Origin: Paradesulfitobacterium ferrireducens
GTDB lineage: Bacteria; Bacillota; Desulfitobacteriia; Desulfitobacteriales; Desulfitobacteriaceae
Direction: 5' to 3'
NCBI RefSeq assembly: GCF_017310645.1
Contig: NZ_JAFLRH010000018.1
Span: forward strand, 1-64,000
DNA: 64,000 nucleotides
Shown here: piece after piece, positions 1-8,821 of the stretch
Numbering within the stretch: the stretch's first letter is position 1
Layout: each line of letters starts with the position of its first letter
Translations under genes and position numbers: made by a program
The notes under the pieces: generated by a model
The model's input: the letters and a program-made list of their open reading frames with translations, nothing else
The model's database searches: none
What the model was told of the DNA's origin: nothing

Positions 1-322
<322 letters not shown>

Positions 323-569
323 CGAAGAACACGAGGTTCTGAGTGTCGAATGCGCCAGGACGGCAAGCATTCGACGAGCACTTCCCTCGTATCTCGATGC
401 ATTTTAAGAGATTTTGATTCGCTCAAAATCATTTTTCTCAGTTACGGCTGATTGCTCAGCTTTTACTGACGAGTTCCATTGGCGTCTTGTTGTTTAGTTT
501 TCAAAGATCAAACTAATACTTTAAGTTTATCCCCGATTGGGTTTGTCGCCTCAACCGGAGACGAATGTT

Positions 570-598
570 ATCTTACCATCAAGATTATTGAACGTCAA
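570..598 (-). promoter_or_regulatory. rRNA operon promoter
   Basis: On the minus strand TTGACG (593-598) is followed by a 17-nt spacer and TAAGAT (570-575), about 250 nt before the 16S 5' end. The 323-569 stretch is the 16S leader; I see no gene in it. The leader includes the usual AT-rich region in which pre-16S processing occurs. Confidence 0.7.
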
Positions 599-678
599 TA
601 ACTTATTATATTCCTGTTTTGGAAGAAATATTCCATATAATATCTTTCAATAACAACTTGAAACAGATCTTTTAAGTC

Positions 679-804
679 TTACTTATTAATAAGAACCAAT
701 CCTAGAATGCATAAAGCCGAACCGATGATTTTGTTTCCTCCAAAGCCTTCTTTATAGAAAAGCACACCAATTGGAATCAGCATCAGTGCCAGGGCAATTT
801 CCAT
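679..804 (-). pseudogene. C-terminal remnant of a DMT/EamA-type transporter
   Basis: A 41-codon minus-strand frame encodes a peptide with LIPIGVLFYKEGFGGNKIIG followed by an alternating hydrophobic helix that ends in LGLVLINK. This resembles the last half-repeat of drug/metabolite transporters (EamA), where a Pro/Gly-containing helix, a glutamate and a final GxxLIxxGxxLIN helix are typical. The rest of the transporter is missing upstream, where the DUF1294 frame overlaps it by 22 nt. It is most likely a decayed fragment. A free-standing small membrane protein is possible but less likely. Confidence 0.4.
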
Positions 805-1061
805 GTCAAAACGGCCACGGCTACATTCAATGCAATGGCCAAAGGAACACCCACGGTAAACTTCGCATGCTGTGTCTTATGCCGGAACAGCTGCATGCCG
901 AAAAATACTCCTACTCCTCCCATAGCGCATGCAAGACTGAGTAAGGTGCTTTCACGTATGCGCCACCGGTTATGGCGGGCTTTATACTTATCCAGGCCAA
1001 CCACCGTCATCGTCAATATGTTCCATAGCAAATAGATGCTTATGATCATTTGATATCTCAT
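783..1061 (-). CDS. DUF1294 family small membrane protein
   Basis: The 92-residue protein has three or four hydrophobic segments and the DUF1294 signature near residues 22-55: GLDKYKARHNRWRIRESTLL, then a Gly-rich MGGVGVFFGMQLFRHKTQH stretch. Members are small integral membrane proteins of unknown function; the family name describes a fold, not a role. It lies alone between the rRNA promoter and a gene on the opposite strand. The ribosome-binding site is weak (GGTGATC), so a start at Met5 is possible. Its last codons overlap a transporter remnant in another frame, so the C-terminus may have been changed by a past deletion. Confidence 0.8.
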   Translation of the reverse strand: MRYQMIISIYLLWNILTMTVVGLDKYKARHNRWRIRESTLLSLACAMGGVGVFFGMQLFRHKTQHAKFTVGVPLAIALNVAVAVLTWKLPWH

Positions 1062-1180
1062 TTTGAAAGATCACCTATGCTTTTTGCTCGTGCTATTATG
1101 CGGGTTCCAACCCAAATGCATGCCGGTATGTCTCAGACAAAATTTCAATCATCCAGAGAGAAATTCACAGCATCATTGAT

Positions 1181-1420
1181 TTGGTCGATCTGCTCGAGGG
1201 GTATTGCCTCTTTGACCAAGAATTTATAGAAGTGTTTCAGTCACTGGGAGATATAGAGGTCGCCCTTCTTGTTAAAAGGCTGCCCAAAGATATGATAGGC
1301 CAAGACCTCCATCATACCGAGAATGAAAAAGAATGGCATAACAGACTTAGACAATTTTTGGGAGGCATTGATTCCAGCCGAAAAGAAAAGATTATGAAAA
1401 TGTGTTCATCATTTGCTTAG
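1181..1420 (+). CDS. hypothetical protein or N-terminally decayed fragment
   Basis: This plus-strand open frame runs from 1067 without a stop and ends at 1420, but it holds no ATG before the TTG at 1181, and no convincing ribosome-binding site precedes that TTG. The peptide is acidic and likely helical, with EFIEVFQSLGDIEVALLVKR in the middle and a Lys/Met-rich end. I do not recognise a family. Frame openness upstream of any usable start suggests a gene that has lost its 5' end. Confidence 0.35.
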   Translation: MVDLLEGYCLFDQEFIEVFQSLGDIEVALLVKRLPKDMIGQDLHHTENEKEWHNRLRQFLGGIDSSRKEKIMKMCSSFA

Positions 1421-1530
1421 AACTGGCTCATACTAATATAGGTTAGCCGTGTATCCGCTCAGAGCACAACCCACCTTTTGTATTCCTTATATCCCCTAAA
1501 ATCAAATGGAAAAAAGGAGCGTGGTTCAGC

Positions 1531-2040
1531 GTGCAGGGAAAGAAATTGACGATTATCGTGGTTCTGACACTGTCTTTGGCGTTAGGTGCCAGCGGCATCG
1601 CTTGGGCGAACTCAAATTCTTCTCCTGACCAAAGCATCAACGACCAGGTAAAAACACACCAGTTTGAACACAAACGCATGCCCAAACATGGTCAGAAAGG
1701 AAATTGGAGCGACCTGCAATCTATTTTGGGTGTAGATTCGGCCACCCTTAAACAGGAACTGAAAAGCGGCAAATCTTTAGCCGAAATCGCTCAGGCCAAA
1801 GGGATATCGCCAACAGATCTCGCCGCCAAAATGCAAGCTTCAGCCGAAGCGAGAATTGAGCAAGCCTTAAAGGACGGTAAGATTACCCCCGAAATGGCTG
1901 ACAAAATTAAAGCCAACCTCAAAACTCGCATTGAAAAGGCTATTAACTATAAGCATGATCCCAACCAGCAAAAAGGGGAATGCGCCCGGAAGAAAAACGC
2001 CTTTGACCAAAGTAAGACCACTGAGCAACCCCGTCAATAA
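1531..2040 (+). CDS. secreted helical protein (DUF2680/YckD-like)
   Basis: The start is GTG at 1531, with AAAAAGGAGCG about 12 nt upstream. Residues 1-27 form a signal peptide (basic MQGKKL, hydrophobic core, cleavage near AWA-N). The mature part holds the pattern LQSILGVDSATLKQELKSGK, then LAEIAQAKGIS and a helical segment with ALKDGKITPEMADKIK. This type of repeat-like helical domain is common in exported proteins of Firmicutes, where its role is unknown. The C-terminal 30 residues are charged and low in complexity. It is monocistronic on the plus strand. Function cannot be inferred beyond a likely extracytoplasmic location. Confidence 0.75.
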   Translation: MQGKKLTIIVVLTLSLALGASGIAWANSNSSPDQSINDQVKTHQFEHKRMPKHGQKGNWSDLQSILGVDSATLKQELKSGKSLAEIAQAKGISPTDLAAKMQASAEARIEQALKDGKITPEMADKIKANLKTRIEKAINYKHDPNQQKGECARKKNAFDQSKTTEQPRQ

Positions 2041-2078
2041 TTTACCCAAAGTATACGGCTAACTACTAAAGAAAACTC

Positions 2079-2174
2079 GGCTTGCGCCCGTTACTGCCGG
2101 TGGCAATAACGCACTTGTTTGCCATCGGCGAAGGCGCAAGCCCGTTAGTCCGTGAAGGACTAACGCACTTGTTT
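2079..2174. repeat. intergenic structured repeat
   Basis: GGCTTGCGCC (2079-2088) and GGCGCAAGCC (2133-2142) form a perfect 10-bp inverted repeat. The 14-mer TAACGCACTTGTTT occurs directly repeated at 2107-2120 and 2161-2174. The element sits between two convergent genes, so it could be a terminator-associated structure or a small repeat element. No gene is visible in it. Confidence 0.5.
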
Positions 2175-2220
2175 AGTTGCACTTATGCCACCAGAGATTT
2201 AACTTTCTGATTGGCATGAA

Positions 2221-2245
2221 GAAACTCCCGCCAGGCGGGAGTTTC
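2221..2245. terminator. hairpin terminator between convergent operons
   Basis: GAAACTCCCG and CGGGAGTTTC form a perfect stem with a five-base loop, 25 nt past the proA stop codon. It is symmetrical and could serve the convergent secreted-protein gene as well. The T-run is short on both sides. Confidence 0.65.
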
Positions 2246-2269
2246 TCACTTAATAGTGATTTCACTTCT

Positions 2270-3523
2270 CTACTTGACGATCTGCCCGTCCCCATAGACC
2301 ATATACTTCACCGTCGTCAATTCACGCAGGCCCATCGGTCCGCGGGCGTGAAGCTTCTGGGTGCTGATCCCTATCTCCGCGCCAAAGCCAAACCTACCCC
2401 CATCAGTAAAGCGGGTCGAGGCGTTGACGTAGACCGCAGCGGCATCGATTTCGCGCAGAAAACGCTGCGCTTTCGAATAATTTTCCGTGATGATGGTCTC
2501 GGAATGTTTCGTGCTGTAGCGGTAGATATGATCTAAGGCCTCGTCCAGATCCTTGACTACCTTGACACTGATAATGAGATCCAGGTATTCCGTGGCCCAG
2601 TCTTCTTCCGCAGCCTCCCTGGCGTAAGGCAAAATCTCGCGTGTCCTGGCACACCCGCGAATCTCCACTTTGTGCTTGACTAATTCCTCCCCGATTAATG
2701 GAAGGAATGCTTGCGCAACCGGTTCATCCACTAATAACGTCTCCAGGGCATTGCACACTCCCGGTTTTTGGGTTTTGGCATTGATGACGATTGGTATGGC
2801 TTTGGCAAAATCGGCATCCCGGTCCACATAAGCATGACATACGCCCGTCCCCGTCTCAATCACCGGCACGGTCGCCAGCTGCACGACGGTCTGGATCAGC
2901 CCCGCTCCGCCGCGCGGGATAATGACATCGACATACCCGTTCATGCGCATGAGCTGGTTAACCCACTCCCGGTCCGTCTCCATCACCAGTTGAATCGAAC
3001 CTTGAGGCAGGCCGCTTTGTTCCGCAGCTTCAGCAATCACGCGGGCTAACACTTTATTGCTCTCAATGGCTTCCGACCCGCCGCGCAAGATCACCGCATT
3101 CCCGGATTTAAGGCAGAGCGCTGCCGCATCCACCGTGACGTTGGGCCTGGCTTCATAGATCATGGCCACCACGCCTAGAGGCACTCGCGTCTGCTGGATT
3201 CTTAATCCATTGGGCCTGGTCCAGAACTCCCCTTCTCCTACAGGGTCAGGCAAAGACACGACTTCCTTTAAAGCTTGGCTCATGTCCTTGATGCCCTCCG
3301 GTGTGAGACGCAGGCGGTTAACCAGGCTTTTCTTCAAGCCTTTCTCTTCGGCTGCTTTCACATCCCGGGCATTCGCCTCTAAGATTTCCTGTTCATGTAC
3401 AAGCAACGCCTCGGCCATTGCGAGCAAAGCTCGATTCTTGCTCTCGGTCCCCGAAAATGCCAGCTTGCGCGCAGCCTGCTTGGCCCGCTCCCCAATTGTT
3501 ATCAGTTCAGGAAAAAAGTCCAT
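2270..3523 (-). CDS. proA: gamma-glutamyl phosphate reductase
   Basis: ProA reduces gamma-glutamyl phosphate to glutamate-5-semialdehyde with NADPH, the second step of proline synthesis in the cytoplasm. The 417-residue protein has the usual ProA length and family stretches: MIYEARPNVTVDAAALCLKS, LRGGSEAIESN, the catalytic cysteine in KPGVCNALETLLV (about residue 255) and the C-terminal RFTDGGRFGFGAEIGISTQK. It is the last gene of proC-proB-proA and follows proB by 25 nt. A strong hairpin lies just past its stop. Confidence 0.97.
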   Translation of the reverse strand: MDFFPELITIGERAKQAARKLAFSGTESKNRALLAMAEALLVHEQEILEANARDVKAAEEKGLKKSLVNRLRLTPEGIKDMSQALKEVVSLPDPVGEGEFWTRPNGLRIQQTRVPLGVVAMIYEARPNVTVDAAALCLKSGNAVILRGGSEAIESNKVLARVIAEAAEQSGLPQGSIQLVMETDREWVNQLMRMNGYVDVIIPRGGAGLIQTVVQLATVPVIETGTGVCHAYVDRDADFAKAIPIVINAKTQKPGVCNALETLLVDEPVAQAFLPLIGEELVKHKVEIRGCARTREILPYAREAAEEDWATEYLDLIISVKVVKDLDEALDHIYRYSTKHSETIITENYSKAQRFLREIDAAAVYVNASTRFTDGGRFGFGAEIGISTQKLHARGPMGLRELTTVKYMVYGDGQIVK

Positions 3524-3548
3524 TTCACCTAGCCTCCCTTGAATTTAA

Positions 3549-4676
3549 TCACCGAGCCCCCGGCTCCCCCATGAGAGTCATATTGTCCCGGTGCACCACT
3601 TCTTCTCCCTCAAGATCAGAAATAAGATTCAGCATTTGCTCCGAGTGCAGCCCTTTCACCTGTTCCACTTCCGCACTGCTTAATTCTGAGAGCCCGCGCG
3701 CAATCTCCTGTCCTTCTTTGTTAATGATCCGCACCAACTCTTTGCGGTCCCAGTTTCCTTCAACCCCTGTAATCCCCTTGGCCAAGAGGCTCTTGCCCTC
3801 TTCCGCCAAGGCCCTGACAGCCCCGTCATCTATTATAATGCTTCCTTCAGACAACCCACCGTAGGCAATCCAGCGTTTGCGCCCGATCAGACGGTGCTTG
3901 GACGGTACAAAATAGGTCCCGACCGGCTGTTGCCCCTGGAGCAGTCCGGTTAACTCCGGAGTCCGCTCTGAATTCAGCAGAAGCAGTCCAATCCCAAAGC
4001 GGGTAGCGATTTCCGCCGCCTTGATCTTGGTAATCATGCCCCCGCTTCCAAGTTGTGAGCCCACACCCCCGGCCATTCCCATCACTTCGGATACATCCTC
4101 AACTTCCTCCACCAAACGGGCTGAGGCATCTTTTTTGGGATTTGCCGTGTACAGCCCGTCCACATCCGTGAGAATCACCAGCAGGTCCGCATGAACCAGC
4201 CCGGCCACTAACGCGGACAAGCGGTCATTGTCTCCAAAACACAGTTCTTCCACAGCCACGGTGTCATTTTCATTGATAATCGGCACCACATGAAAGCGGA
4301 GCAGCCTTTCCAGTGTGTTCTGGGCATTGCGGTAACGTGAGGCATCGGACAAATCCGTACGCGTTATAAGTACCTGAGCACACACCAGTCCATGTTTTTC
4401 AAAATGCTGGGCATATTTTTCGATTAAAACTCCCTGGCCCACCGCAGCCGCCGCCTGTTTGCCCGCTACATCACGCGGCCTGGAAGTAAGACCCAATTGT
4501 CCCATCCCTGCGGCCACCGCCCCGGAACTGACTAGGACACACTCCACCCCCCGCTTGTTGAACTCTACAATCAGCTCGACAATCTCAACCAAGGCCGCAT
4601 CATTCAAACCGCCCTGGGGGTGATTAAGACCGCTGCTTCCAATCTTTAGCACAAGCCGTTTAATATCGGACTTCAA
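3549..4676 (-). CDS. proB: glutamate 5-kinase
   Basis: ProB phosphorylates glutamate to gamma-glutamyl phosphate, the committed and normally proline-inhibited step. The 375-residue protein has the full two-domain form. An amino-acid-kinase domain (about 1-260) carries LVLKIGSSGL, VSSGAVAAGMGQLG, NENDTVAVEE and LLVILTDVDGLYT. A C-terminal PUA domain (about 275-355) starts near GSIIIDDGAVRAL. It lies between proC and proA in one operon; ProB and ProA act together because the phosphate intermediate is labile. Confidence 0.97.
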   Translation of the reverse strand: MKSDIKRLVLKIGSSGLNHPQGGLNDAALVEIVELIVEFNKRGVECVLVSSGAVAAGMGQLGLTSRPRDVAGKQAAAAVGQGVLIEKYAQHFEKHGLVCAQVLITRTDLSDASRYRNAQNTLERLLRFHVVPIINENDTVAVEELCFGDNDRLSALVAGLVHADLLVILTDVDGLYTANPKKDASARLVEEVEDVSEVMGMAGGVGSQLGSGGMITKIKAAEIATRFGIGLLLLNSERTPELTGLLQGQQPVGTYFVPSKHRLIGRKRWIAYGGLSEGSIIIDDGAVRALAEEGKSLLAKGITGVEGNWDRKELVRIINKEGQEIARGLSELSSAEVEQVKGLHSEQMLNLISDLEGEEVVHRDNMTLMGEPGAR

Positions 4677-4752
4677 ACCGGAATACTCCCTTTCCTTAGG
4701 AAATTACTTTTGCTTTACTTTAGGAAATTACTTTCTTTACTTCTGAAATCTC

Positions 4753-5562
4753 CTACCTTGCGTACTCCCTTTCCATTTCCTCGGCCCGTTTAGCCGCGGC
4801 GTCTGCGGCCTTGAGCATAATCTCCTCCAAACCGGCTTTTTCAAACACTCGCAAAGCCGCAAATGTCGTGCCGTTGGGCGAGGTCACTTCCTCCCGCAGG
4901 CGTGCAGGCGTCTTTCCGCTGGAAGCCATCATTTGCCCAGCTCCGATGATGGTCTGGCGCACCAGAACTTCCGCTTCTTCTTCGGTTAATCCCAGCTCGA
5001 CTCCCGCCTTCATCAAAAGCTCAGTAAAAAGGTAATAATAGGCCGAACCGCTGCCACTGATCGCAGTTACTGCATTCATCTTGTGCTCTTCCAGCCAGAG
5101 CACCTTGCCTACAGTCGCAAATATCCCGGCCGCCGCTTCAGCCTGCTCATCACTGACCAGGCTCCCCTTAGCCATTCCGGTAACGGATTGAAGGACTGCC
5201 GTGGCCGTGTTGGGCATGATTCTAACAACCGCCGCCCCCGGCAGGTAGTTTTCAATGACTTGTAAAGAAATGCCCGCAGCCACACTGATAAATAGTTTCC
5301 CCTTATAATTAACCATTTGAATCTCGCTTAAAACATCCAAAATGTCTTTCGGCTTCACCGCAATAATGATGATTTCGGATTCCTCAATGACTTGCTCCAG
5401 AGTGGCAGGAATTGCACCGTATGTCTGATGCAAAATCTGTAGACGCTCTTGATTAATGTCAGTCATCCTGATTTCAGGGCTCTGGCTGTTCGTCAGTCCT
5501 TTCACAACAGCTTCCGCCAGATTGCCCGCTCCAACAAACCCTATTTTTTGCTTCACTTTCAT
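4753..5562 (-). CDS. proC: pyrroline-5-carboxylate reductase
   Basis: ProC makes proline from pyrroline-5-carboxylate using NAD(P)H. The 269-residue protein starts with the Rossmann motif IGFVGAGNLAEAVVKG and has IIIIAVKPKDILDVL, VRIMPNTATAVLQSVTG and the C-terminal signature SSGKTPARLREEVTSPNGTT. It is the first gene after the T-box leader, so all three proline genes are probably controlled by that leader. The 76-nt gap to proB contains two copies of TTAGGAAATTACTTT. Confidence 0.97.
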   Translation of the reverse strand: MKVKQKIGFVGAGNLAEAVVKGLTNSQSPEIRMTDINQERLQILHQTYGAIPATLEQVIEESEIIIIAVKPKDILDVLSEIQMVNYKGKLFISVAAGISLQVIENYLPGAAVVRIMPNTATAVLQSVTGMAKGSLVSDEQAEAAAGIFATVGKVLWLEEHKMNAVTAISGSGSAYYYLFTELLMKAGVELGLTEEEAEVLVRQTIIGAGQMMASSGKTPARLREEVTSPNGTTFAALRVFEKAGLEEIMLKAADAAAKRAEEMEREYAR

Positions 5563-5650
5563 TCCCCCATAATAATTGTCCTACTTAAGCATATTCAATC
5601 AAAATAATTTGGACCTACCTAAGAATAAAAACCGGAAAGATGCGGATAGC

Positions 5651-5915
5651 CAAAAAAGACTTCTCCCATCCTCATAAGGACGAAAGAAGTCTTTCGCGGT
5701 ACCACCTTAATTGCCACTCAAAAGCGGCCGGCTCACGCCACAGCTTAATCAACCGGTTAAGCGTAGTCTCCCGTTAACGGCGGGAACTCCGTCCGACTCA
5801 TCATCGGCATCTCACGGCTGGGTTGCGGTCTCACTGCCTGGAAAACTCCCACCATCTGTTTCCCTCTCTGGAAGCAAGAACTACCGCCGGGCCGGTCATT
5901 GAATTGTTATTTTGT
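5651..5915 (-). promoter_or_regulatory. T-box leader of the proCBA operon
   Basis: The minus strand holds the T-box core AAGGTGGTACCGCG (5692-5706) preceded by GAGTGGCAA. A terminator follows, in which AGACTTCT pairs with AGAAGTCT before a T6 run (5651-5690). Upstream are a GATGGTGGGAG stem I element (5846-5857) and a stem III-like CCCGCCGTTAACGGG (5769-5783). T-boxes read uncharged tRNA; with proC, proB and proA directly downstream the expected tRNA is tRNA-Pro. I could not place the specifier codon with certainty. It lies 82 nt before proC and continues toward the 3' end of leuB. Confidence 0.9.
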
Positions 5916-5927
5916 AGTATTGTAGGT

Positions 5928-5965
5928 AAGGTATTCTGACTCCTCGTATACTGAATTCTGACTCC
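5928..5965. repeat. heptad repeat (TCAGNNN family)
   Basis: Between the T-box and leuB the plus strand has ATTCTGACTCCT twice and GAATTCTGACTCC. On the minus strand these read as TCAGAAT, TCAGTAT and GAGTCAG units. The same family recurs at 17882, 30324, 32236, 41211, 41840, 62185 and 62460. Confidence 0.6.
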
Positions 5966-5973
5966 TATTTGCT

Positions 5974-7041
5974 CTATCTGCTGCCTAGTGCCTCCAGCAC
6001 CTTATCCCCCATCTCGACCGTGCCTAAGACTTTGTCCCCGGGCTGGGCCAGGTCGCCGGTGCGGAAGCCGTCATTCAGGACTTTCTCTACGGCTTGCTCA
6101 ATGGCCTGCGCTTCTTGCTCCAAGCTAAAGGTGTAGCGAAGCATGAGGGCTCCGGAGAGAATCGTGGCCAGCGGATTGGCCAGGTTCTTGCCCGCGATAT
6201 CCGGAGCGGAACCGTGGGCTGGCTCATACAAGCCTTTCTGCCCATTGAGGCTGGCAGAGGCCAGCATGCCGATGGAGCCGCCGAGCATGGAAGCCAGGTC
6301 CGTAAGAATATCCCCAAACATGTTCTCCGTCACGATGACATCAAATTGTTTGGGATAGCGTACGAGCTGCATCGCGGCATTGTCAACATACATATGGGTG
6401 AGCTCGACATCCGGATAGTCCTTGGCAACCTCAAGGGTTACTTCACGCCAGAAGCGGGAAGTTTCAATGACATTGGCCTTGTCAACCGAGCACAGCTTCT
6501 TGCTCCGTTTGCGCGCCGTTTCGAAGCCGAAGCGAACAATGCGATTGATTTCATCCTCGTTATAAACCATGACGTCATAGGCCGAGCGCGGGTTGTCCTT
6601 GCGGCCTTTTTCCCCGAAATAAAGCCCGCCGGTCAACTCCCGGATCACGACCATATCCACATTTTCGATCACTTCCTGCTTGAGGGTCGAAGCATGAACC
6701 AAAGCGGGAAGCATGCGGACCGGGCGAATATTAGCGTAGAGTTCCAAATGTTTTCTTAAGGGTAAAAGAGCGGCTACTTCCGGACGTTGGGCTGTCGGCA
6801 GAGTGTCCCATTTCGGTCCCCCAATGGCCCCAAGCAGAACCGCATCCGCCTCAAGGCAAGCCTTGAGTGTTTCATCCGGCAAAGCTTTGCCCACCGCATC
6901 AATGGCTGCGCCTCCGACCAAATGCTCTTCAAATTCGAGCTTTACCGGAGAGTCCTTGATTACGGCCTGCACCACCCGCATGGCCTGGGGTACAATTTCA
7001 CGGCCAATGCCGTCACCGGGTAAAACCACCACTTTAGGCAT
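5974..7041 (-). CDS. leuB: 3-isopropylmalate dehydrogenase
   Basis: LeuB oxidises and decarboxylates 3-isopropylmalate to 2-oxoisocaproate with NAD+ in leucine synthesis. The chosen start (ATG at 7041) gives [19 protein letters not shown], the family N-terminus; a longer frame exists but its extra residues are not family-like, and GGGGGAGG stands upstream. Motifs include [40 protein letters not shown] (the catalytic Lys/Tyr region) and [14 protein letters not shown] (NAD binding). It overlaps the end of leuD by 8 nt and closes the branched-chain operon. Confidence 0.96.
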   Translation of the reverse strand: MPKVVVLPGDGIGREIVPQAMRVVQAVIKDSPVKLEFEEHLVGGAAIDAVGKALPDETLKACLEADAVLLGAIGGPKWDTLPTAQRPEVAALLPLRKHLELYANIRPVRMLPALVHASTLKQEVIENVDMVVIRELTGGLYFGEKGRKDNPRSAYDVMVYNEDEINRIVRFGFETARKRSKKLCSVDKANVIETSRFWREVTLEVAKDYPDVELTHMYVDNAAMQLVRYPKQFDVIVTENMFGDILTDLASMLGGSIGMLASASLNGQKGLYEPAHGSAPDIAGKNLANPLATILSGALMLRYTFSLEQEAQAIEQAVEKVLNDGFRTGDLAQPGDKVLGTVEMGDKVLEALGSR

Positions 7042-7522
7042 TCTTCTTCCTCCCCCGCACATATGGTATCAAGCCGCCCGTATTAATCAGCTCCTGCATA
7101 AACGGTGGGAAGGGACGGGCTTGAAAACTGGTTTTTTGAGTGAGATTTTCAACTTTGCCGCTCTCAAGATCGACCGTAACCTCGTCCCCGGCATTAATTC
7201 CGGCCACCGCTTCCGGGCACTCCAGGATTGGTAGCCCGATATTCAAAGCATTGCGGTAAAAAATCCGGGCATAAGACTCTGCAATCACCACTTTGACCTT
7301 GGCGGCCTTGATCGCGATAGGAGCATGCTCCCGGGAAGAGCCGCAGCCGAAGTTTTTCCCAGCGACTAAAATATCTCCCTCCTGCACTTTCTCGGCAAAA
7401 GTCACATCTCCGTCTTCCATGCAATGCTTCGCCAAGTGCTCCGGATCAGAATTATTGAGGTAACGGGCTGGGATAATCACATCCGTATCAATATCATGGC
7501 CGAATTTCCAAGCTTTACCCAT
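7034..7522 (-). CDS. leuD: 3-isopropylmalate dehydratase, small subunit
   Basis: LeuD carries the swivel domain of isopropylmalate isomerase and works with LeuC to convert 2- into 3-isopropylmalate. The 162-residue protein has [16 protein letters not shown] at the start, the substrate-binding loop [15 protein letters not shown] (about residues 58-72) and [12 protein letters not shown]. The length is that of the short bacterial/archaeal type. The ATG follows the leuC stop by one base, and its Shine-Dalgarno GAGGAGGTGG lies inside the leuC end, so the two are translationally coupled. Confidence 0.96.
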   Translation of the reverse strand: MGKAWKFGHDIDTDVIIPARYLNNSDPEHLAKHCMEDGDVTFAEKVQEGDILVAGKNFGCGSSREHAPIAIKAAKVKVVIAESYARIFYRNALNIGLPILECPEAVAGINAGDEVTVDLESGKVENLTQKTSFQARPFPPFMQELINTGGLIPYVRGRKKNA

Positions 7523-7523
7523 C

Positions 7524-8789
7524 TTAGACCACCTCCTCAGGATGCGCTATTTGCCCGCGGATTGCGGAAGCAGCAGCCACAGCCGGATTAGCCAGGTAAA
7601 CTTCGCTTTCCGGATGGCCCATTCTGCCGACAAAATTGCGGTTGGTAGTTGCCAGAGCGCGCTCCCCTTTGGCCAAAATTCCCATGTGTCCGCCGAGGCA
7701 CGGTCCGCAGGTCGGAGTGCTGACAGCCACTCCGGCTTCGATAAAGGTGTCGATCAACCCTTCGTGCATAGCCTGGCGGTAAATTTCCTGGGTTCCGGGG
7801 AACACCAAGGTGCGCACATGCGGATGCACCTTATGGCCGCGCAGAATTTGGGCGGCCATACGCAGGTCTTCCATGCGTCCGTTGGTACAGGAGCCGATCA
7901 CGACCTGGTCGATCTTGACCCCGCTCGCTTCCTGGACTGATTTCGTATTTTCAGGCAAATGCGGGAACGCCACTTGGAGCGGAATATCGGCGACATCGAA
8001 TTCAAACACTTGCGCATACTTAGCGTCCGGATCACTGGTATAAACAGTATACGGGCGCTTGGAGCGTCCCTCTAAATAAGCGAACGTCTTCTCATCCGGA
8101 GCAATAATCCCGTTTTTGGCCCCGGCTTCAATCGCCATATTGCACATGGTAAAGCGGCCGTCCATGGAGAGGGCGGAAATCCCTTCCCCGGTAAATTCCA
8201 TGGCTTGGTAGCGGGCGCCGTCCACTCCGATCTTGCCGATTACATATAAGATTAAGTCCTTGCCGCTCACCCACGGTTGGAACTTGGTTCCGTGGAAGAC
8301 AAATTTAATGGACTCCGGCACCCGGAACCACGCTTCCCCGGTGGCTAATCCCGCCGCCAAGTCTGTGCTCCCGACACCGGTGGCAAATGCGCCCAGGGCA
8401 CCGTAGGTGCATGTATGGGAATCGGCCCCAATAATCAAATCTCCGGGCAAAGTAAGCCCTTGCTCAGGCAAAAGGCAGTGTTCAATCCCGACCTTGCCCA
8501 CATCATAGAAGTGCTCAATCTCATGTCGGCGCGCAAACTCACGCACCTGCTTGCTTTGTTCAGCCGAGGCAATGTCCTTATTCGGGGTAAAGTGATCCAG
8601 CACCAGGGCCACTTTGCTCCGGTCAAACACACTGTCCACTTCGAACTTGACAAATTCCTTGACCGCGACCGGGGCCGTGACATCATTCGCCAATACCATA
8701 TCGAGTTTGGCGGTGATGAGCTGCCCAGGCACCACTTCCTCCAGCCCTGCATGTTGTGCCAGAATTTTTTCCGTAATGGTCATGGACAT
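7524..8789 (-). CDS. leuC: 3-isopropylmalate dehydratase, large subunit
   Basis: LeuC is the [4Fe-4S] aconitase-fold subunit of isopropylmalate isomerase. The 421-residue protein shows [48 protein letters not shown] and [14 protein letters not shown], which supply the three cluster cysteines. The short length and motif spacing fit the type that pairs with a ~160-residue LeuD. Start: the ATG at 8789 ([10 protein letters not shown]) is spaced correctly from GGGAG; an ATG three codons earlier overlaps that site. Confidence 0.95.
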   Translation of the reverse strand: MSMTITEKILAQHAGLEEVVPGQLITAKLDMVLANDVTAPVAVKEFVKFEVDSVFDRSKVALVLDHFTPNKDIASAEQSKQVREFARRHEIEHFYDVGKVGIEHCLLPEQGLTLPGDLIIGADSHTCTYGALGAFATGVGSTDLAAGLATGEAWFRVPESIKFVFHGTKFQPWVSGKDLILYVIGKIGVDGARYQAMEFTGEGISALSMDGRFTMCNMAIEAGAKNGIIAPDEKTFAYLEGRSKRPYTVYTSDPDAKYAQVFEFDVADIPLQVAFPHLPENTKSVQEASGVKIDQVVIGSCTNGRMEDLRMAAQILRGHKVHPHVRTLVFPGTQEIYRQAMHEGLIDTFIEAGVAVSTPTCGPCLGGHMGILAKGERALATTNRNFVGRMGHPESEVYLANPAVAAASAIRGQIAHPEEVV

Positions 8790-8821
8790 CCCTATCATCT
8801 CCCTTCTCCCAAAATCTCTTC

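Noticed and set aside
3162-3864. Plus-strand open frames over proA and proB
   Set aside because: They are antisense shadows of well-conserved enzymes; the same holds for all long opposite-strand frames across leu, ilv, cyd and dnaE.
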